A stretch of 44,985 nucleotides of DNA from Bacteroidales bacterium (GCA_016285145.1 JAEEQE010000024.1:1-44985); one strand, 5' to 3'. Numbered from the stretch's first letter, positions 22,688 through 31,091 are shown. Translations and numbers: made by a program. The notes: generated by a model not told the origin, from the letters alone.

Positions 22688-23995
22688 TCATTTTCTTCGT
22701 TCGACGACAGCACCGAGGGCATTGAGGCGTTCCACGATGTGCTGGTAGCCTCGGTCGATCTGTTCCACATTCTGGATGGTGCTCACCCCTTTGGCGGAGA
22801 GGGCTGCAATGAGCAGCGACACGCCCGCACGGATGTCGGGTGAGGCCATCACCGTGGCACGCAGCGGTTTACGGCGGTGCAATCCGATGACGATGGCACG
22901 ATGCGGGTCGCAAAGGGTGATCTGCGCCCCCATGCCCTGTAGTTGGTCCACGAAGAAAAGACGGCTTTCGAACATCTTCTGATGGATGAGCACACTTCCC
23001 TTGGCTTGGATGGCTGTCACTAACGCAATGCTGATCAGGTCGGGGGTGAAGCCCGGCCACGGAGCATCGGCGATGGTGAGGATGGAACCATCCATGTTGG
23101 TCTCCACCTCGTAGCACTCCTGTTCGTGGACAATGATGTCGTCATCCTTTTGCTCAAAATCGATACCCAACTTCTTGAATGTGTAAGGGATAATACCCAA
23201 ATGCTCACAGGCGCAGTTCTTGATGGTGATGGCCGACTGGTTGAGGGCGGCCATGCCGATGAAGCTGCCCACCTCAATCATGTCGGGCAGGATATGGTGC
23301 TCGCAGCCATGCAGTTTCTCCACGCCTTCAATGGTAAGCAGGTTGGAACCGATGCCGGAGATTTTGGCTCCCATATTGTTCAACATCGTGCAAAGCTGGT
23401 ACAAGTATGGTTCGCAGGCGGCATTGAAGATGGTGGTCTTGCCCTCGGCGAGCACAGCGGCCATGACGATGTTGGCCGTGCCGGTGACAGAAGCCTCGTT
23501 GAGCAGCATATAGGTGCCTTTCAGATGTTGGGCCTCCAGTTGGAAGAAATTACCGTCTTCAGAAAGATGAATGTCGGCGCCCAGATGTTTGAATCCCTCA
23601 AAGTGCGTGGTTAGCGGGCGCCGGCCAATCTGGTCGCCACCAGGACGGGCGGCGTATGCCTTGCCGAAACGCCCCAACAGCGGGCCTATCACCATGATGG
23701 AGGCGCGGATGGAAGCCGACAACTTGCTGAACTCCTGTGTGGTCAGCACATCCAAATTCACATCATCGGCCTGGAAGGTGAACGTGTCCTTGTTGAGCTT
23801 GGTGATTTTCACCCCGAGAAGGGACAGGATGTCCTTATAGCGTTGCGTGTCGCGGATGTCGGGCAGGTTGGAGATGGTGACCGGCTGATCAGTGAGCAGC
23901 ACGGCAGACAGAACCTGCAGGGCCTCGTTCTTCGCCCCTTGCGGTGTGATCTCGCCACTGAGCTTGTGGCCGCCTTCGATGATGAACTCTGACAT
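22688..23995 (-). CDS. murA: UDP-N-acetylglucosamine 1-carboxyvinyltransferase MurA (435 aa)
   Basis: First committed step of peptidoglycan synthesis: transfers enolpyruvate from PEP to UDP-GlcNAc in the cytoplasm. The conserved K22-N23 pair lies in GAKNEAL; later SASIRASIMVIGPLLGRFGKA, the substrate loop, and ADIRAGVSLLIAALSAKG (DxRAG) close to the end. The residue equal to E. coli Cys115 is Asp121, in PGGDQIGRRP (codon at 23633-23635). Enzymes with Asp here keep activity but resist fosfomycin (known from Mycobacterium, Chlamydia and Borrelia). Length is normal. It is upstream of the glycosyltransferase gene on the same strand, separated by a palindrome. Confidence 0.96.
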   Translation of the reverse strand: MSEFIIEGGHKLSGEITPQGAKNEALQVLSAVLLTDQPVTISNLPDIRDTQRYKDILSLLGVKITKLNKDTFTFQADDVNLDVLTTQEFSKLSASIRASIMVIGPLLGRFGKAYAARPGGDQIGRRPLTTHFEGFKHLGADIHLSEDGNFFQLEAQHLKGTYMLLNEASVTGTANIVMAAVLAEGKTTIFNAACEPYLYQLCTMLNNMGAKISGIGSNLLTIEGVEKLHGCEHHILPDMIEVGSFIGMAALNQSAITIKNCACEHLGIIPYTFKKLGIDFEQKDDDIIVHEQECYEVETNMDGSILTIADAPWPGFTPDLISIALVTAIQAKGSVLIHQKMFESRLFFVDQLQGMGAQITLCDPHRAIVIGLHRRKPLRATVMASPDIRAGVSLLIAALSAKGVSTIQNVEQIDRGYQHIVERLNALGAVVERRK

Positions 23996-24013
23996 GATAT
24001 TTGTTTTTTCGGT

Positions 24014-24081
24014 CCCACACTGCGCTCCTTCGTCGCTTGTGTAGGGTTAATTGCACTTCGTGCGTATTGCCTCTCCGAGGC
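24014..24081. other. cluster of three short hairpins in the murA leader
   Basis: Between pfk and murA: CCCACAC/GTGTAGGG arms (24014-24046), GCAC-TTC-GTGC (24053-24063) and GCCTC-TCC-GAGGC (24069-24081). None has a following T-run. They could be a structured leader or chance stems. Confidence 0.3.
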
Positions 24082-24147
24082 TGTTCAAAGGATTGTATTT
24101 AAGTTAATTACCGTATTCTTATTCACTATTCGCTTATATCCGCTCGC

Positions 24148-25380
24148 TTATTCCGGAATCACGATCGGGAAGTTCTGCGTGAACTCCATGCGGTACGGGG
24201 CTCCGATAATGTTGGAGAGGAAGTCGATGTACTGGTCGGTGAACTGGAACTTGTTGGCGTCATAGTAGGCTGCCGGCAGCGGGAAGTTGCCGATGTTGCC
24301 CATCTCGATTTCCGAAGCGTGGAACTCTTCCAGTTCGTCGTAAGGCACAATGTCCTGCATGACCGGCATTTTGCCGTAGTCCTCGCGAAGGAGCAGGTCC
24401 ACCACCTTGTCGGCCAGCGTGGAGGTGAGGCGGCGGTCGTATTCATAGCACTTGCCGGAACGGGGAATGTAGCCGGAAATCTGTCCGCGGGCCTCGATGC
24501 CGAGTTTGCGGTTGATTTCAGAGGCGATGGTGCCGCTGATACCACCGAAACGCGGATGACCGTACTCGTCGGTGTCGGAGGAGGCATACACCATGCCCAG
24601 CTCCTGTTTTTCGTCATCCCACCATCTCACACCTTCTGACACGGCGATCACAAGACTGTGCTTGGGCGAGCGCATGTAGTTTTCCTTGACGGATTCGAAG
24701 AAGAACTCCTTGCGTTCCTTGGTCATCTCCACTTCCGGAACGAGTGCCATCTGGGCACCGCCGAAGACTGCAGAACCCGTAAGCCAGCCGGCATCACGTC
24801 CCATCACTTCCAACACCATGATGCGCTGGTGTGATTCGTTGGTGGTGTGCAGCTTGCTCGTCAGCTTCTTGATGGCCATGGCGCCGGACGGGAATCCGGG
24901 ACACAACACGGTCTCGTGCTGTTGGCCGTTGTAATGGTGCATCGTGCGGGTACGCAAGTCGTTGTCGATGGTCTTGGGGAAACCGATGACGGGGATACCG
25001 TAGGTCTCATACATCTTCTTGGCCGCCCCGTTGGTGTCGTCGCCGCCAATAGTCACCAGCACATCAATCTTATAGCGTTCGATATTGCGCAGAATCTGTT
25101 GGGAACGATCTTCGGGGTTCTTCTTGCTCGGGAAGGGGTTGGTACGGGATGAGAGCAGCGCCGTACCGCCATAGATGCCGTTGTACGGGATGTTGGTCAG
25201 GTCCACGATGTCTCCATCGCCCAACAGGCCCTTCCAGCCGCGGAGCACGCCGTACACTTTGAAGCCGAGCATGGAGGCGCGGTTACGGACACATTCGATA
25301 CTGGAGTTGATGGCGGGAGTGTCTCCACCACCGGATAAGATGGCTAATGTCTTGCCTTTGAACAGTTTTTCGGTTCTCAT
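24148..25380 (-). CDS. 6-phosphofructokinase, PPi-dependent type (410 aa)
   Basis: Glycolytic phosphofructokinase. ILSGGGDTPAIN (residues 14-25) starts the fold. GGDD at 112-115 (in TIGGDDTNG) and PKTIDND at 135-141 are the residues that separate PPi-dependent from ATP-dependent enzymes (ATP forms have GGDGS and PGTIDND). Then PSGAMAIKKL, VLEVMGRDAGWLTG for the fructose-6-phosphate site, and GGISGTIA. The length of 410 fits the group of PPi enzymes found in Bacteroidota. The reaction would be near-reversible, saving ATP. A TAATTTTG box lies at 25413-25420. The gene is transcribed separately from murA or reads into it (152-base gap). Confidence 0.92.
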   Translation of the reverse strand: MRTEKLFKGKTLAILSGGGDTPAINSSIECVRNRASMLGFKVYGVLRGWKGLLGDGDIVDLTNIPYNGIYGGTALLSSRTNPFPSKKNPEDRSQQILRNIERYKIDVLVTIGGDDTNGAAKKMYETYGIPVIGFPKTIDNDLRTRTMHHYNGQQHETVLCPGFPSGAMAIKKLTSKLHTTNESHQRIMVLEVMGRDAGWLTGSAVFGGAQMALVPEVEMTKERKEFFFESVKENYMRSPKHSLVIAVSEGVRWWDDEKQELGMVYASSDTDEYGHPRFGGISGTIASEINRKLGIEARGQISGYIPRSGKCYEYDRRLTSTLADKVVDLLLREDYGKMPVMQDIVPYDELEEFHASEIEMGNIGNFPLPAAYYDANKFQFTDQYIDFLSNIIGAPYRMEFTQNFPIVIPE

Positions 25381-25412
25381 ATTCTGTGATTTTTATTAAT
25401 GATCGATTGGGA

Positions 25413-25420
25413 CAAAATTA
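25413..25420 (-). promoter_or_regulatory. -7 box TAATTTTG of pfk
   Basis: Minus-strand TAATTTTG 33 bases upstream of the ATG at 25380. Confidence 0.65.
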
Positions 25421-25475
25421 ATAATTAATAGTTATAGTTTGTGGTTCATTGTTTGTAATGTAGAAGTGGGGGGGC

Positions 25476-26168
25476 TTATCGGAAAAGAATGGTGCTTTCG
25501 TTCTGATGGGTTGTGTCGGTGCGGATAAGATGCTCTTCCTCCATCATTTCCAAATAAACGCCGTCCAGTATTTTATTGATGATATAACCCTGGACATCCG
25601 CGCCCACCGGCGTTCCACAAATCGAATAGTATTGGGCCACCATCTCATTCCATATGTTGTTGACATTAAAGACGTTCATACGGATGGACACGGGACTTTG
25701 CAGGGCGGCTTTCAGATCATCGTTCTTGAATTTCTTGAAATATTGCGTGATGGCACCGTCATTTCCGCCAATCAAACCGTCGTAATCCCAATATTCCATT
25801 TCATTGATGGCTGTGGTGAGCGCATCCGACATGGCGGATCGGCAGTTGGTGGCCAGATGATTGGTTGCAGCGATAAGCGAATCGTTCAGATAGCCCAGGC
25901 CGTGCTGGCTCAAAGTGTCCATCAAGGCGGCGGCCAACGTGCTGTAGTCGATACGGTAGGCCGCATTATTATAATTGTAAAAACCATTATTGATAAAAAG
26001 ATGGTTCAATGCGGAATCCTTGCTTTGAACCAGGCACTCTTTGACGGCGGCGTGTTTTTGGGCAGTTGTATAAAGCTGCCCCACATATTGTCCGGAATTG
26101 TCCACACAAGAGGTTATCATACACGCCACGACCAGGGTGGCCAACAGAATTTTGATTTTTTTCATCAT
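25476..26168 (-). CDS. DUF4197 family lipoprotein (230 aa)
   Basis: Lipoprotein signal MMKKIKILLATLVVACMITSC with Cys21, followed by VDNSGQYVGQLYTTAQKH. The C-terminal half fits DUF4197: IDYSTLAAALMDTLSQHGLGYLND, then AMSDALTTAINEMEYWDYDGLIGGNDGAITQYFKKFKNDDLKAALQSPV, and NKILDGVYLEMMEEEHLIRTD near the end (compare the family's G.N.AAT.YF and ALDGLF..A.EE..IR motifs). The normally duplicated helical repeats are recognisable, though divergent. Periplasmic or outer-membrane location; function unknown. Its promoter (TATCTTTG, 26186-26193) lies back to back with that of birA. Confidence 0.8.
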   Translation of the reverse strand: MMKKIKILLATLVVACMITSCVDNSGQYVGQLYTTAQKHAAVKECLVQSKDSALNHLFINNGFYNYNNAAYRIDYSTLAAALMDTLSQHGLGYLNDSLIAATNHLATNCRSAMSDALTTAINEMEYWDYDGLIGGNDGAITQYFKKFKNDDLKAALQSPVSIRMNVFNVNNIWNEMVAQYYSICGTPVGADVQGYIINKILDGVYLEMMEEEHLIRTDTTHQNESTILFR

Positions 26169-26185
26169 TTCCTAAAATTAGTGCG

Positions 26186-26193
26186 CAAAGATA
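26186..26193 (-). promoter_or_regulatory. -7 box TATCTTTG of the DUF4197 gene
   Basis: Minus-strand TATCTTTG 17 bases upstream of the ATG at 26168. Confidence 0.7.
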
Positions 26194-26195
26194 GT

Positions 26196-26203
26196 TATTT
26201 TTG
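26196..26203 (+). promoter_or_regulatory. -7 box TATTTTTG of birA, possibly leaderless
   Basis: Plus-strand TATTTTTG ends only 4 bases before the ATG at 26208. With the usual spacing, transcription would start at or next to the ATG. It lies 2 bases from the divergent box of the DUF4197 gene. Confidence 0.6.
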
Positions 26204-26207
26204 CGGT

Positions 26208-26960
26208 ATGAAAAACGGACATATCCAATTTATTGCTAACGCCTCATCTACCAACAAGTTACTGTCTGATATGATGAAATCGGAGCGTGCTGCCGGCTGC
26301 GAGTTGGAGCATCTTTTCGCGCTTTGCACCGACTATCAGTCAGCGGGACGCGGCATGGGGACCAACACCTGGTTCAGCGAAAGGGGCAAGAATCTTCTGG
26401 CCAGTCTCTTCTTCCACACCAGGCTGCCCGCCGCCCGGCAATTTCTCTTCAACGAGTATTTCGCCCTCTGCGCCCGAAAGGTCCTGACGCAATATCTTCC
26501 GGATGTCCAGATAAAATGGCCCAACGACATCTATGTAAACGGGAAGAAAATTGCCGGCATCCTCATCGAACATACTGTAGTGGGCAACCGTCTGAACGGC
26601 ACCGTCGCCGGCATCGGCCTCAATGTCAATCAGGAACATTTTCCTGCCGACATCCCCCACCCCACTTCGCTGTATCTGGAGACTGGCAGTCTTTTCGAAG
26701 TGCCTGCCGTCATGGAATTGCTTCATCAGACACTTGCAAACCATTGGGAGGAACTTTCCGAGACAAATGCCACAAGGTTGCACGACCAATATATGGAGCA
26801 CATGTATCAAAGAGGTGTTTTTTCATTATATCGTATTGGAGAAAAAGAGATTACAGCCATGATTGAAGACGTGGACCCCTATGGCAGGCTCCTGTTGCGC
26901 GACCACGATGGCCGACAATACACGTGCGGGTTCAAGGAAGTGAGGTTTTTGGGGGCGTAA
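26208..26960 (+). CDS. birA: biotin--[acetyl-CoA-carboxylase] ligase (250 aa)
   Basis: Attaches biotin to the biotin carboxyl carrier domain through biotinyl-AMP. Class I: it lacks the N-terminal HTH of E. coli BirA, so it should not be a repressor. Catalytic motifs: SAGRGMGTNTWFSERGKNLLASL (residues 46-67, biotin/AMP loop, GRG..G), IKWPNDIYVNGKKIAGILIE (102-121, with the catalytic Lys of KIAGIL), and GIGLNVNQ. The C-terminal small SH3-like domain ends RQYTCGFKEVRFL. The start at 26208 is adjacent to its promoter box and has no ribosome-binding site. Confidence 0.94.
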   Translation: MKNGHIQFIANASSTNKLLSDMMKSERAAGCELEHLFALCTDYQSAGRGMGTNTWFSERGKNLLASLFFHTRLPAARQFLFNEYFALCARKVLTQYLPDVQIKWPNDIYVNGKKIAGILIEHTVVGNRLNGTVAGIGLNVNQEHFPADIPHPTSLYLETGSLFEVPAVMELLHQTLANHWEELSETNATRLHDQYMEHMYQRGVFSLYRIGEKEITAMIEDVDPYGRLLLRDHDGRQYTCGFKEVRFLGA

Positions 26961-27029
26961 GGTAAGAAAGAGGAATGTGTATAAAGCAATAAAGTGTTAA
27001 AGTTCATAATCAGATAACAATATTTCACA

Positions 27030-28448
27030 GTGACAAGGCAGGAGTTTTATCGGTGTTTGAAGGGGCATTTCGGTTATGAGCCGACGCCATCCCAGGAGGT
27101 GGCGATTGCCCGTCTGGCGGATTTCATCTACGAAAAGGGCGACCACTTCTTGTTCCTTCTGCGTGGGTATGCGGGCACGGGAAAGACCACCTTGGTGAGT
27201 GCGCTGGTGAACGCCTTGGAGGATGTGCGTGTGCGCACCGTGCTGCTGGCCCCCACGGGCCGGGCCGCCAAGGTCCTCTCGCAATACGCCGGCAAAAAGG
27301 CCTACACCATCCACAAGTGGATCTACCGCGTGAGCACCCGACAGGGACTGCGCCGTTTTGTGCGCAAGGAGAACATCTACAGCCACACGCTTTTCATTGT
27401 GGATGAGGCCTCCATGATCTCCGCGGATGCGAACATGGGCGAAATCCCCGGACTTGGCAGTCTGCTGGAGGACTTGATGGACTACGTATATTCGGGCGAG
27501 CACAACCGGATGCTCTTCATCGGCGATGACGCGCAGCTGCCGCCCGTGCAGGCTGACGAAAGCCCCGCCCTGCACGAGGAATTCCTGCAGTCGGCATTCC
27601 ATCTCACCCTGCGGGGCAGTGCCCTGACCGACGTGGTGCGACAGGCCGAGGATTCGGGCATCCTGTATAACGCCACCCTCCTGCGCGACAAGATCAGCCG
27701 CTACGACATCTCCTTCCCGCTCTTCAGCAGCCGTCCTTTCCCTGACTTCACCCGCGTACCGGGCGGGGCGTTGGAGGAGTTGTACAACAATCTGTACGAC
27801 AATTGCGACTGTGATGAGATTGTGACGGTGACACGCTCCAACAAGCGGGCCTACCTTTTCAATAACGAGATTCGCAGTCGTGTGCTTTACCGGGAGAACC
27901 GTATCTCCACCGGCGACTATCTGATGGCGGTGAAGAACAACTACTATTGGATTGAAGAGGGCTCGGAAGTGGGCTTTTTGGCCAATGGCGACATCATGGA
28001 AGTGATGGCCATCCATCATCATCAGGAACTGTACGGTTTCAGCTTTGCGGATGTGACCGTGCGTCTGTGTGACTATCCGAATTATCCCGCTATCGACATC
28101 AAAATCATCCTTGAAAGCCTAGAGTATGAAGGCCCCTCTCTCTCTCCGGAGGATTACCGGAAACTATATCTGGCTGTTTCAGAAGATTATGAAGATGTGG
28201 CCGACCGGCGGGAGCGTGCGAAACGCATCAAAAACGATCCCTATCTGAATGCCGTGCAGGTCAAATTCTCGTACGCCCTCACCTGCCACAAAACACAGGG
28301 CGGACAGTGGAAGCATGTGCTGGTGGACCAGGGCTATCTGACCGACGAGCGTCTGGACCGCGAATTTCTGCGATGGCTCTACACCGCCGTCACCCGCGGC
28401 ACGGAAAATGTTTTTTTGATCAATTTCAACGATGAAGTTTTTTCATGA
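27030..28448 (+). CDS. RecD-like ATP-dependent DNA helicase (472 aa)
   Basis: Superfamily 1B helicase of the RecD/TraA type without RecB or RecC partners. Walker A GYAGTGKTT at about residues 46-54, motif Ia LLAPTGRAAKVL, Walker B FIVDEASMIS (about 122-131), motif III FIGDDAQLPPV, motif IV-like VTRSNKRAYLFN, and a C-terminal UvrD_C_2 region with TCHKTQGGQWKHVLVD and LYTAVTRG (motif VI). Standalone proteins of this length are common in Bacteroidota and are presumed to act in DNA repair or recombination in the 5'-3' direction. The start is GTG at 27030. A long antisense ORF (26997-28022) is a shadow caused by codon bias. Confidence 0.92.
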   Translation: MTRQEFYRCLKGHFGYEPTPSQEVAIARLADFIYEKGDHFLFLLRGYAGTGKTTLVSALVNALEDVRVRTVLLAPTGRAAKVLSQYAGKKAYTIHKWIYRVSTRQGLRRFVRKENIYSHTLFIVDEASMISADANMGEIPGLGSLLEDLMDYVYSGEHNRMLFIGDDAQLPPVQADESPALHEEFLQSAFHLTLRGSALTDVVRQAEDSGILYNATLLRDKISRYDISFPLFSSRPFPDFTRVPGGALEELYNNLYDNCDCDEIVTVTRSNKRAYLFNNEIRSRVLYRENRISTGDYLMAVKNNYYWIEEGSEVGFLANGDIMEVMAIHHHQELYGFSFADVTVRLCDYPNYPAIDIKIILESLEYEGPSLSPEDYRKLYLAVSEDYEDVADRRERAKRIKNDPYLNAVQVKFSYALTCHKTQGGQWKHVLVDQGYLTDERLDREFLRWLYTAVTRGTENVFLINFNDEVFS

Positions 28449-28471
28449 TAAAAACGGTCAAGTATTTTTTG

Positions 28472-28479
28472 TATCTTTG
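28472..28479 (+). promoter_or_regulatory. -7 box TATCTTTG of the CoA-transferase gene
   Basis: TATCTTTG 44 bases upstream of the ATG at 28524. Confidence 0.7.
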
Positions 28480-28523
28480 CCACCCATTAAAAAATGATTC
28501 AAACGTATTAAAAACATAACAAG

Positions 28524-29168
28524 ATGAGTAAAGTAATTTCCATTGAAGAAGCTGTATCCCATGTGAAGGATGGCATGACCATTATGTTCGGTGGCTTTTT
28601 GGGCGCCGGCACTGCCGTGAAATTAGTTGAAGCCATTGCCAAGAAGGGTGTGAAGAACCTCACCCTTATCGGCAACGACACGGCCTATCCCAATAAGGCC
28701 ATCGGCATGCTGATTTCCAACCATCAGGTCAAGAAACTCATTGCCTCCCATATCGGGACCAATGCCGATACCATCCAGCAGTTCAACGACAAGGAGCTTG
28801 AGATAGAGTTCGCTCCGCAGGGCACCTTGGCCGAGCGCATCCGTTGCGGCGGTGCCGGTCTGGGCGGCGTGCTCACCCGCACCGGCCTCGGTACAGTGGT
28901 GGAACAAGGCAAGCGCAAAATTGAAATTGACGGCAAAGAGTACCTGTTGGAAATGCCTCTCCATGCGGATGTGGCCCTCATTGGAGCCAGTATCTGCGAC
29001 ACCGTGGGCAACTGCATCTACAAGGGCACCACGCAGAACTTCAACCCCATGATGGCCACCGCTGCCGACCTCGTGATCGTGGAGACCAAAGAACTGGTCG
29101 AAGTGGGCTCCATCCCGATGGAACAGGTCCACACGCCGGGCATTTACGTTGACTACATCGTCCAATAA
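28524..29168 (+). CDS. 3-oxoacid/acetoacetate-type CoA-transferase, alpha subunit (214 aa)
   Basis: Family I CoA-transferase subunit A (AtoD/ScoA/CtfA type): MSKVISIEEAVSHVKDGMTIMFGGFLGAGTA, LTLIGNDTAYPNKAIGML, the QGTLAERIRCGGAGLGG glycine-rich block (residues about 98-114), TGLGTVVEQGK and ADVALIGASICDTVGN. The alpha subunit binds CoA; the catalytic Glu is in the beta subunit, whose gene normally follows directly. Here the next gene is an unrelated secreted protein, so the partner must be elsewhere. Together they would exchange CoA between short-chain acids such as acetate, butyrate and acetoacetate. The two downstream beta-oxidation-type genes at 38861-40508 are compatible with C4 acid metabolism. 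Confidence 0.9.
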   Translation: MSKVISIEEAVSHVKDGMTIMFGGFLGAGTAVKLVEAIAKKGVKNLTLIGNDTAYPNKAIGMLISNHQVKKLIASHIGTNADTIQQFNDKELEIEFAPQGTLAERIRCGGAGLGGVLTRTGLGTVVEQGKRKIEIDGKEYLLEMPLHADVALIGASICDTVGNCIYKGTTQNFNPMMATAADLVIVETKELVEVGSIPMEQVHTPGIYVDYIVQ

Positions 29169-29174
29169 GCTGTC

Positions 29175-30587
29175 TTGAAACTCATCCGACTCTTATTGCT
29201 GGCATGCATTCTGTGGGGGACCGCCTCCGCCCAGTCGGGCAAGCCGCTCCGCTTGGAATTCCCCGCAGAACGGTATTCCTCTGAATTGCAGAGGGTTCTG
29301 TGCGACACGTTAGGCGTATGTGTGCTCTACCCTTCTGTCGTCAACGACTCTTCCTATTGCCATATCCTGCATTATGATGTGAATATGGTGAAACAAAACG
29401 AAAGCCGTTTCCCGCTGGCTGACCGTCTGTGGGTGACGGCTTCCGCTTTTTCACGCGACCGCCTCTACATCCTCTGCCAGAAAACAAACAAAAAGAAAAA
29501 AGAGCCCGAAGGCCTGATGGTGACCTACGACCTGGCCACCCATACCATGGACCAGCATCCCGTCCGGAACCTGCCATCTTCCGACATCTCCCATTTCACG
29601 GTGCGGAACGGCAACCTGCTGTTCACGGCTCCGGTGAACAGCAGCCAGTCGAATATTTTCTTCCTGCCCAAAGGGGAAACGGCGGCACACGCCCTCCTGC
29701 TCCCGAACGCCCCCGACTTCACCATCGACGATTTTGTCTCGGAGAGTGACGACAACCGCGTGATGGTCTGCGTGAACACATCGTCTAACAGCAAGAACAA
29801 TGTGTTGTGGCTGTGCGAGACGGACATGGCCGGAATGCCCCTTCGTGTGGTGGACTTCCCCGACACGGGAGAAACCCGTTACCAGAACGCCCGCATTGCC
29901 CGCATGGGTGATGGCTCGTACCTGATTGCCGGCACCTACCAGCTGCGCAAGACCTCCGGCAACACCGCCACCGGCATCTATTCCCTGCGCTACGATGCGC
30001 ACCGTTTCGGCACTCCGCATGAATATCCCTTCAAGCAGTCGCTGGCCGCCGGACGCAACAATTCCGATGTGCTTTTCCTGGCGGGCTCTATCTATCCCAG
30101 TGATTCGGTTTTTGCTTTCGTGACGGAATCCTTCTACCCCGAATACCGCTACACCACCACCTACTCGTATGGCGTGCCCACCACCGAGCCCGTCTTCATG
30201 GGGTATCGTTTCATAGACGCGGAAGTACATGTCTTCGACACGGCGGCATCCCGAATCTGGAGTTATTCCGTTCCCTTCGACAATCTGATGGTCACCAACC
30301 TGACCACCCATCTGCGCGTCTCGTTTTTGCCGTCATACATTATATATTACTATACGCTGAACCAGACCCTGACCACCATGCTGACGGATTACCGATTCAA
30401 TCTGGTGGACCCCATCCGTACTTCGGAGTTGTTCCCCGACAACACCCCCAAAGGGCCGATGTCCTACAGCATCGTGCTAAGCCAGTGGTATGGTTCCTAT
30501 TTCCTTTTGTCGGGATACCGATTCCGGCAAGGGAGTGCGAAAAGCAAAATGCCGGTCTATTTCATGAATAAGTTGCGGTATGAGTAG
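29175..30587 (+). CDS. secreted protein of unknown function (470 aa)
   Basis: Signal peptide MKLIRLLLLACILWGTASAQ (TTG start at 29175). The mature body shows repeated strand pairs of about 50-60 residues (DRLWVTASAFSRDRLYILCQK, MVTYDLATHTMDQHPVRNLP, DNNVLWLCETDMAGMPLRVVDF-like segments), which suggests a beta-propeller, but I recognise no family. Short basic patch KTNKKKKEPEG near residue 103. No T9SS tail, so it probably stays in the periplasm. It begins 6 bases after the CoA-transferase stop and is likely co-transcribed, although no functional link is evident. Confidence 0.7.
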   Translation: MKLIRLLLLACILWGTASAQSGKPLRLEFPAERYSSELQRVLCDTLGVCVLYPSVVNDSSYCHILHYDVNMVKQNESRFPLADRLWVTASAFSRDRLYILCQKTNKKKKEPEGLMVTYDLATHTMDQHPVRNLPSSDISHFTVRNGNLLFTAPVNSSQSNIFFLPKGETAAHALLLPNAPDFTIDDFVSESDDNRVMVCVNTSSNSKNNVLWLCETDMAGMPLRVVDFPDTGETRYQNARIARMGDGSYLIAGTYQLRKTSGNTATGIYSLRYDAHRFGTPHEYPFKQSLAAGRNNSDVLFLAGSIYPSDSVFAFVTESFYPEYRYTTTYSYGVPTTEPVFMGYRFIDAEVHVFDTAASRIWSYSVPFDNLMVTNLTTHLRVSFLPSYIIYYYTLNQTLTTMLTDYRFNLVDPIRTSELFPDNTPKGPMSYSIVLSQWYGSYFLLSGYRFRQGSAKSKMPVYFMNKLRYE

Positions 30588-30625
30588 GATGATCTTTGTC
30601 GCGGAGGCAACGGGTGGAAAGCCCA

Positions 30626-31027
30626 TCATGCGCACACCGGTTCCGGGCGGAGCATGGCGCAGCGGTCGATGATTGCGTTGGCGACATCAAAACCCGCATC
30701 ACAGACTTTTCTTTGTTTGCTGCCATCGTAGCCCATAGACAGATGCAGGGTGTTATATCCGTCCACCACAAAAGCCAACAATTTCTTATCGCGTTTGCCG
30801 GCGGCCTCCTTGTACTTGCCAATGTCAGGACGGCCTTTACGTTTGTTTATGCCAAATAGTGCGTCAAGCGCAATCAGGCATCCGTTCCACAGCGTGTTCC
30901 CAGCCATTTTGACGTATTTGCCGTCTGTATATCGTTTCATTTCGGGATCATACTGTGCCTTCTTGATGACCTCCTCCGCATTGGCCACATACTTGCGGGC
31001 CTCTTCTATCGGATCACTCTTCTCCAT
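30626..31027 (-). CDS. DUF5618 family protein, tandem copy 1 (133 aa)
   Basis: Small all-helical protein: MEKSDPIEEARKYVANAEEV and IKKAQYDPEMKRYTDGKYVK form the shared N-terminal helices; TLWNGCLIALDALFG and GRPDIGKYKEAAGKRDKKLL the middle; VDGYNTLHLSMGYDGSKQRKVCDAGFDVANAIIDRC the signature end. I assign it to DUF5618, a Bacteroidota family that I believe belongs to the HEPN-like helical fold; function unknown. It is the most diverged of three tandem copies. The -7 box has decayed to CACCTTTG (31084-31091). A conserved tail follows the stop, shared with the other copies. Confidence 0.75.
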   Translation of the reverse strand: MEKSDPIEEARKYVANAEEVIKKAQYDPEMKRYTDGKYVKMAGNTLWNGCLIALDALFGINKRKGRPDIGKYKEAAGKRDKKLLAFVVDGYNTLHLSMGYDGSKQRKVCDAGFDVANAIIDRCAMLRPEPVCA

Positions 31028-31083
31028 CTCGTTCTATTTTTTATAATAGTTTGCTGTTTCTTATTGTAATCTCACGGACAAGC

Positions 31084-31091
31084 ACAAAGGT
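31084..31091 (-). promoter_or_regulatory. decayed -7 box CACCTTTG (DUF5618 copy 1)
   Basis: Minus-strand CACCTTTG aligns with TACCTTTG of copy 2 and differs at the first, important base. Confidence 0.4.

Noticed and set aside
22612-22770. N-terminal extension of the glycosyltransferase into murA
   Set aside because: It would overlap murA and cross the palindrome; the conserved GT2 start is at 22611.
26997-28022. 341-codon minus-strand ORF
   Set aside because: Antisense to the RecD-like helicase with clear motifs; shadow of biased codons.
29451-30311. 286-codon minus-strand ORF
   Set aside because: Antisense to the secreted protein at 29175, whose signal peptide and operon position support the plus strand.
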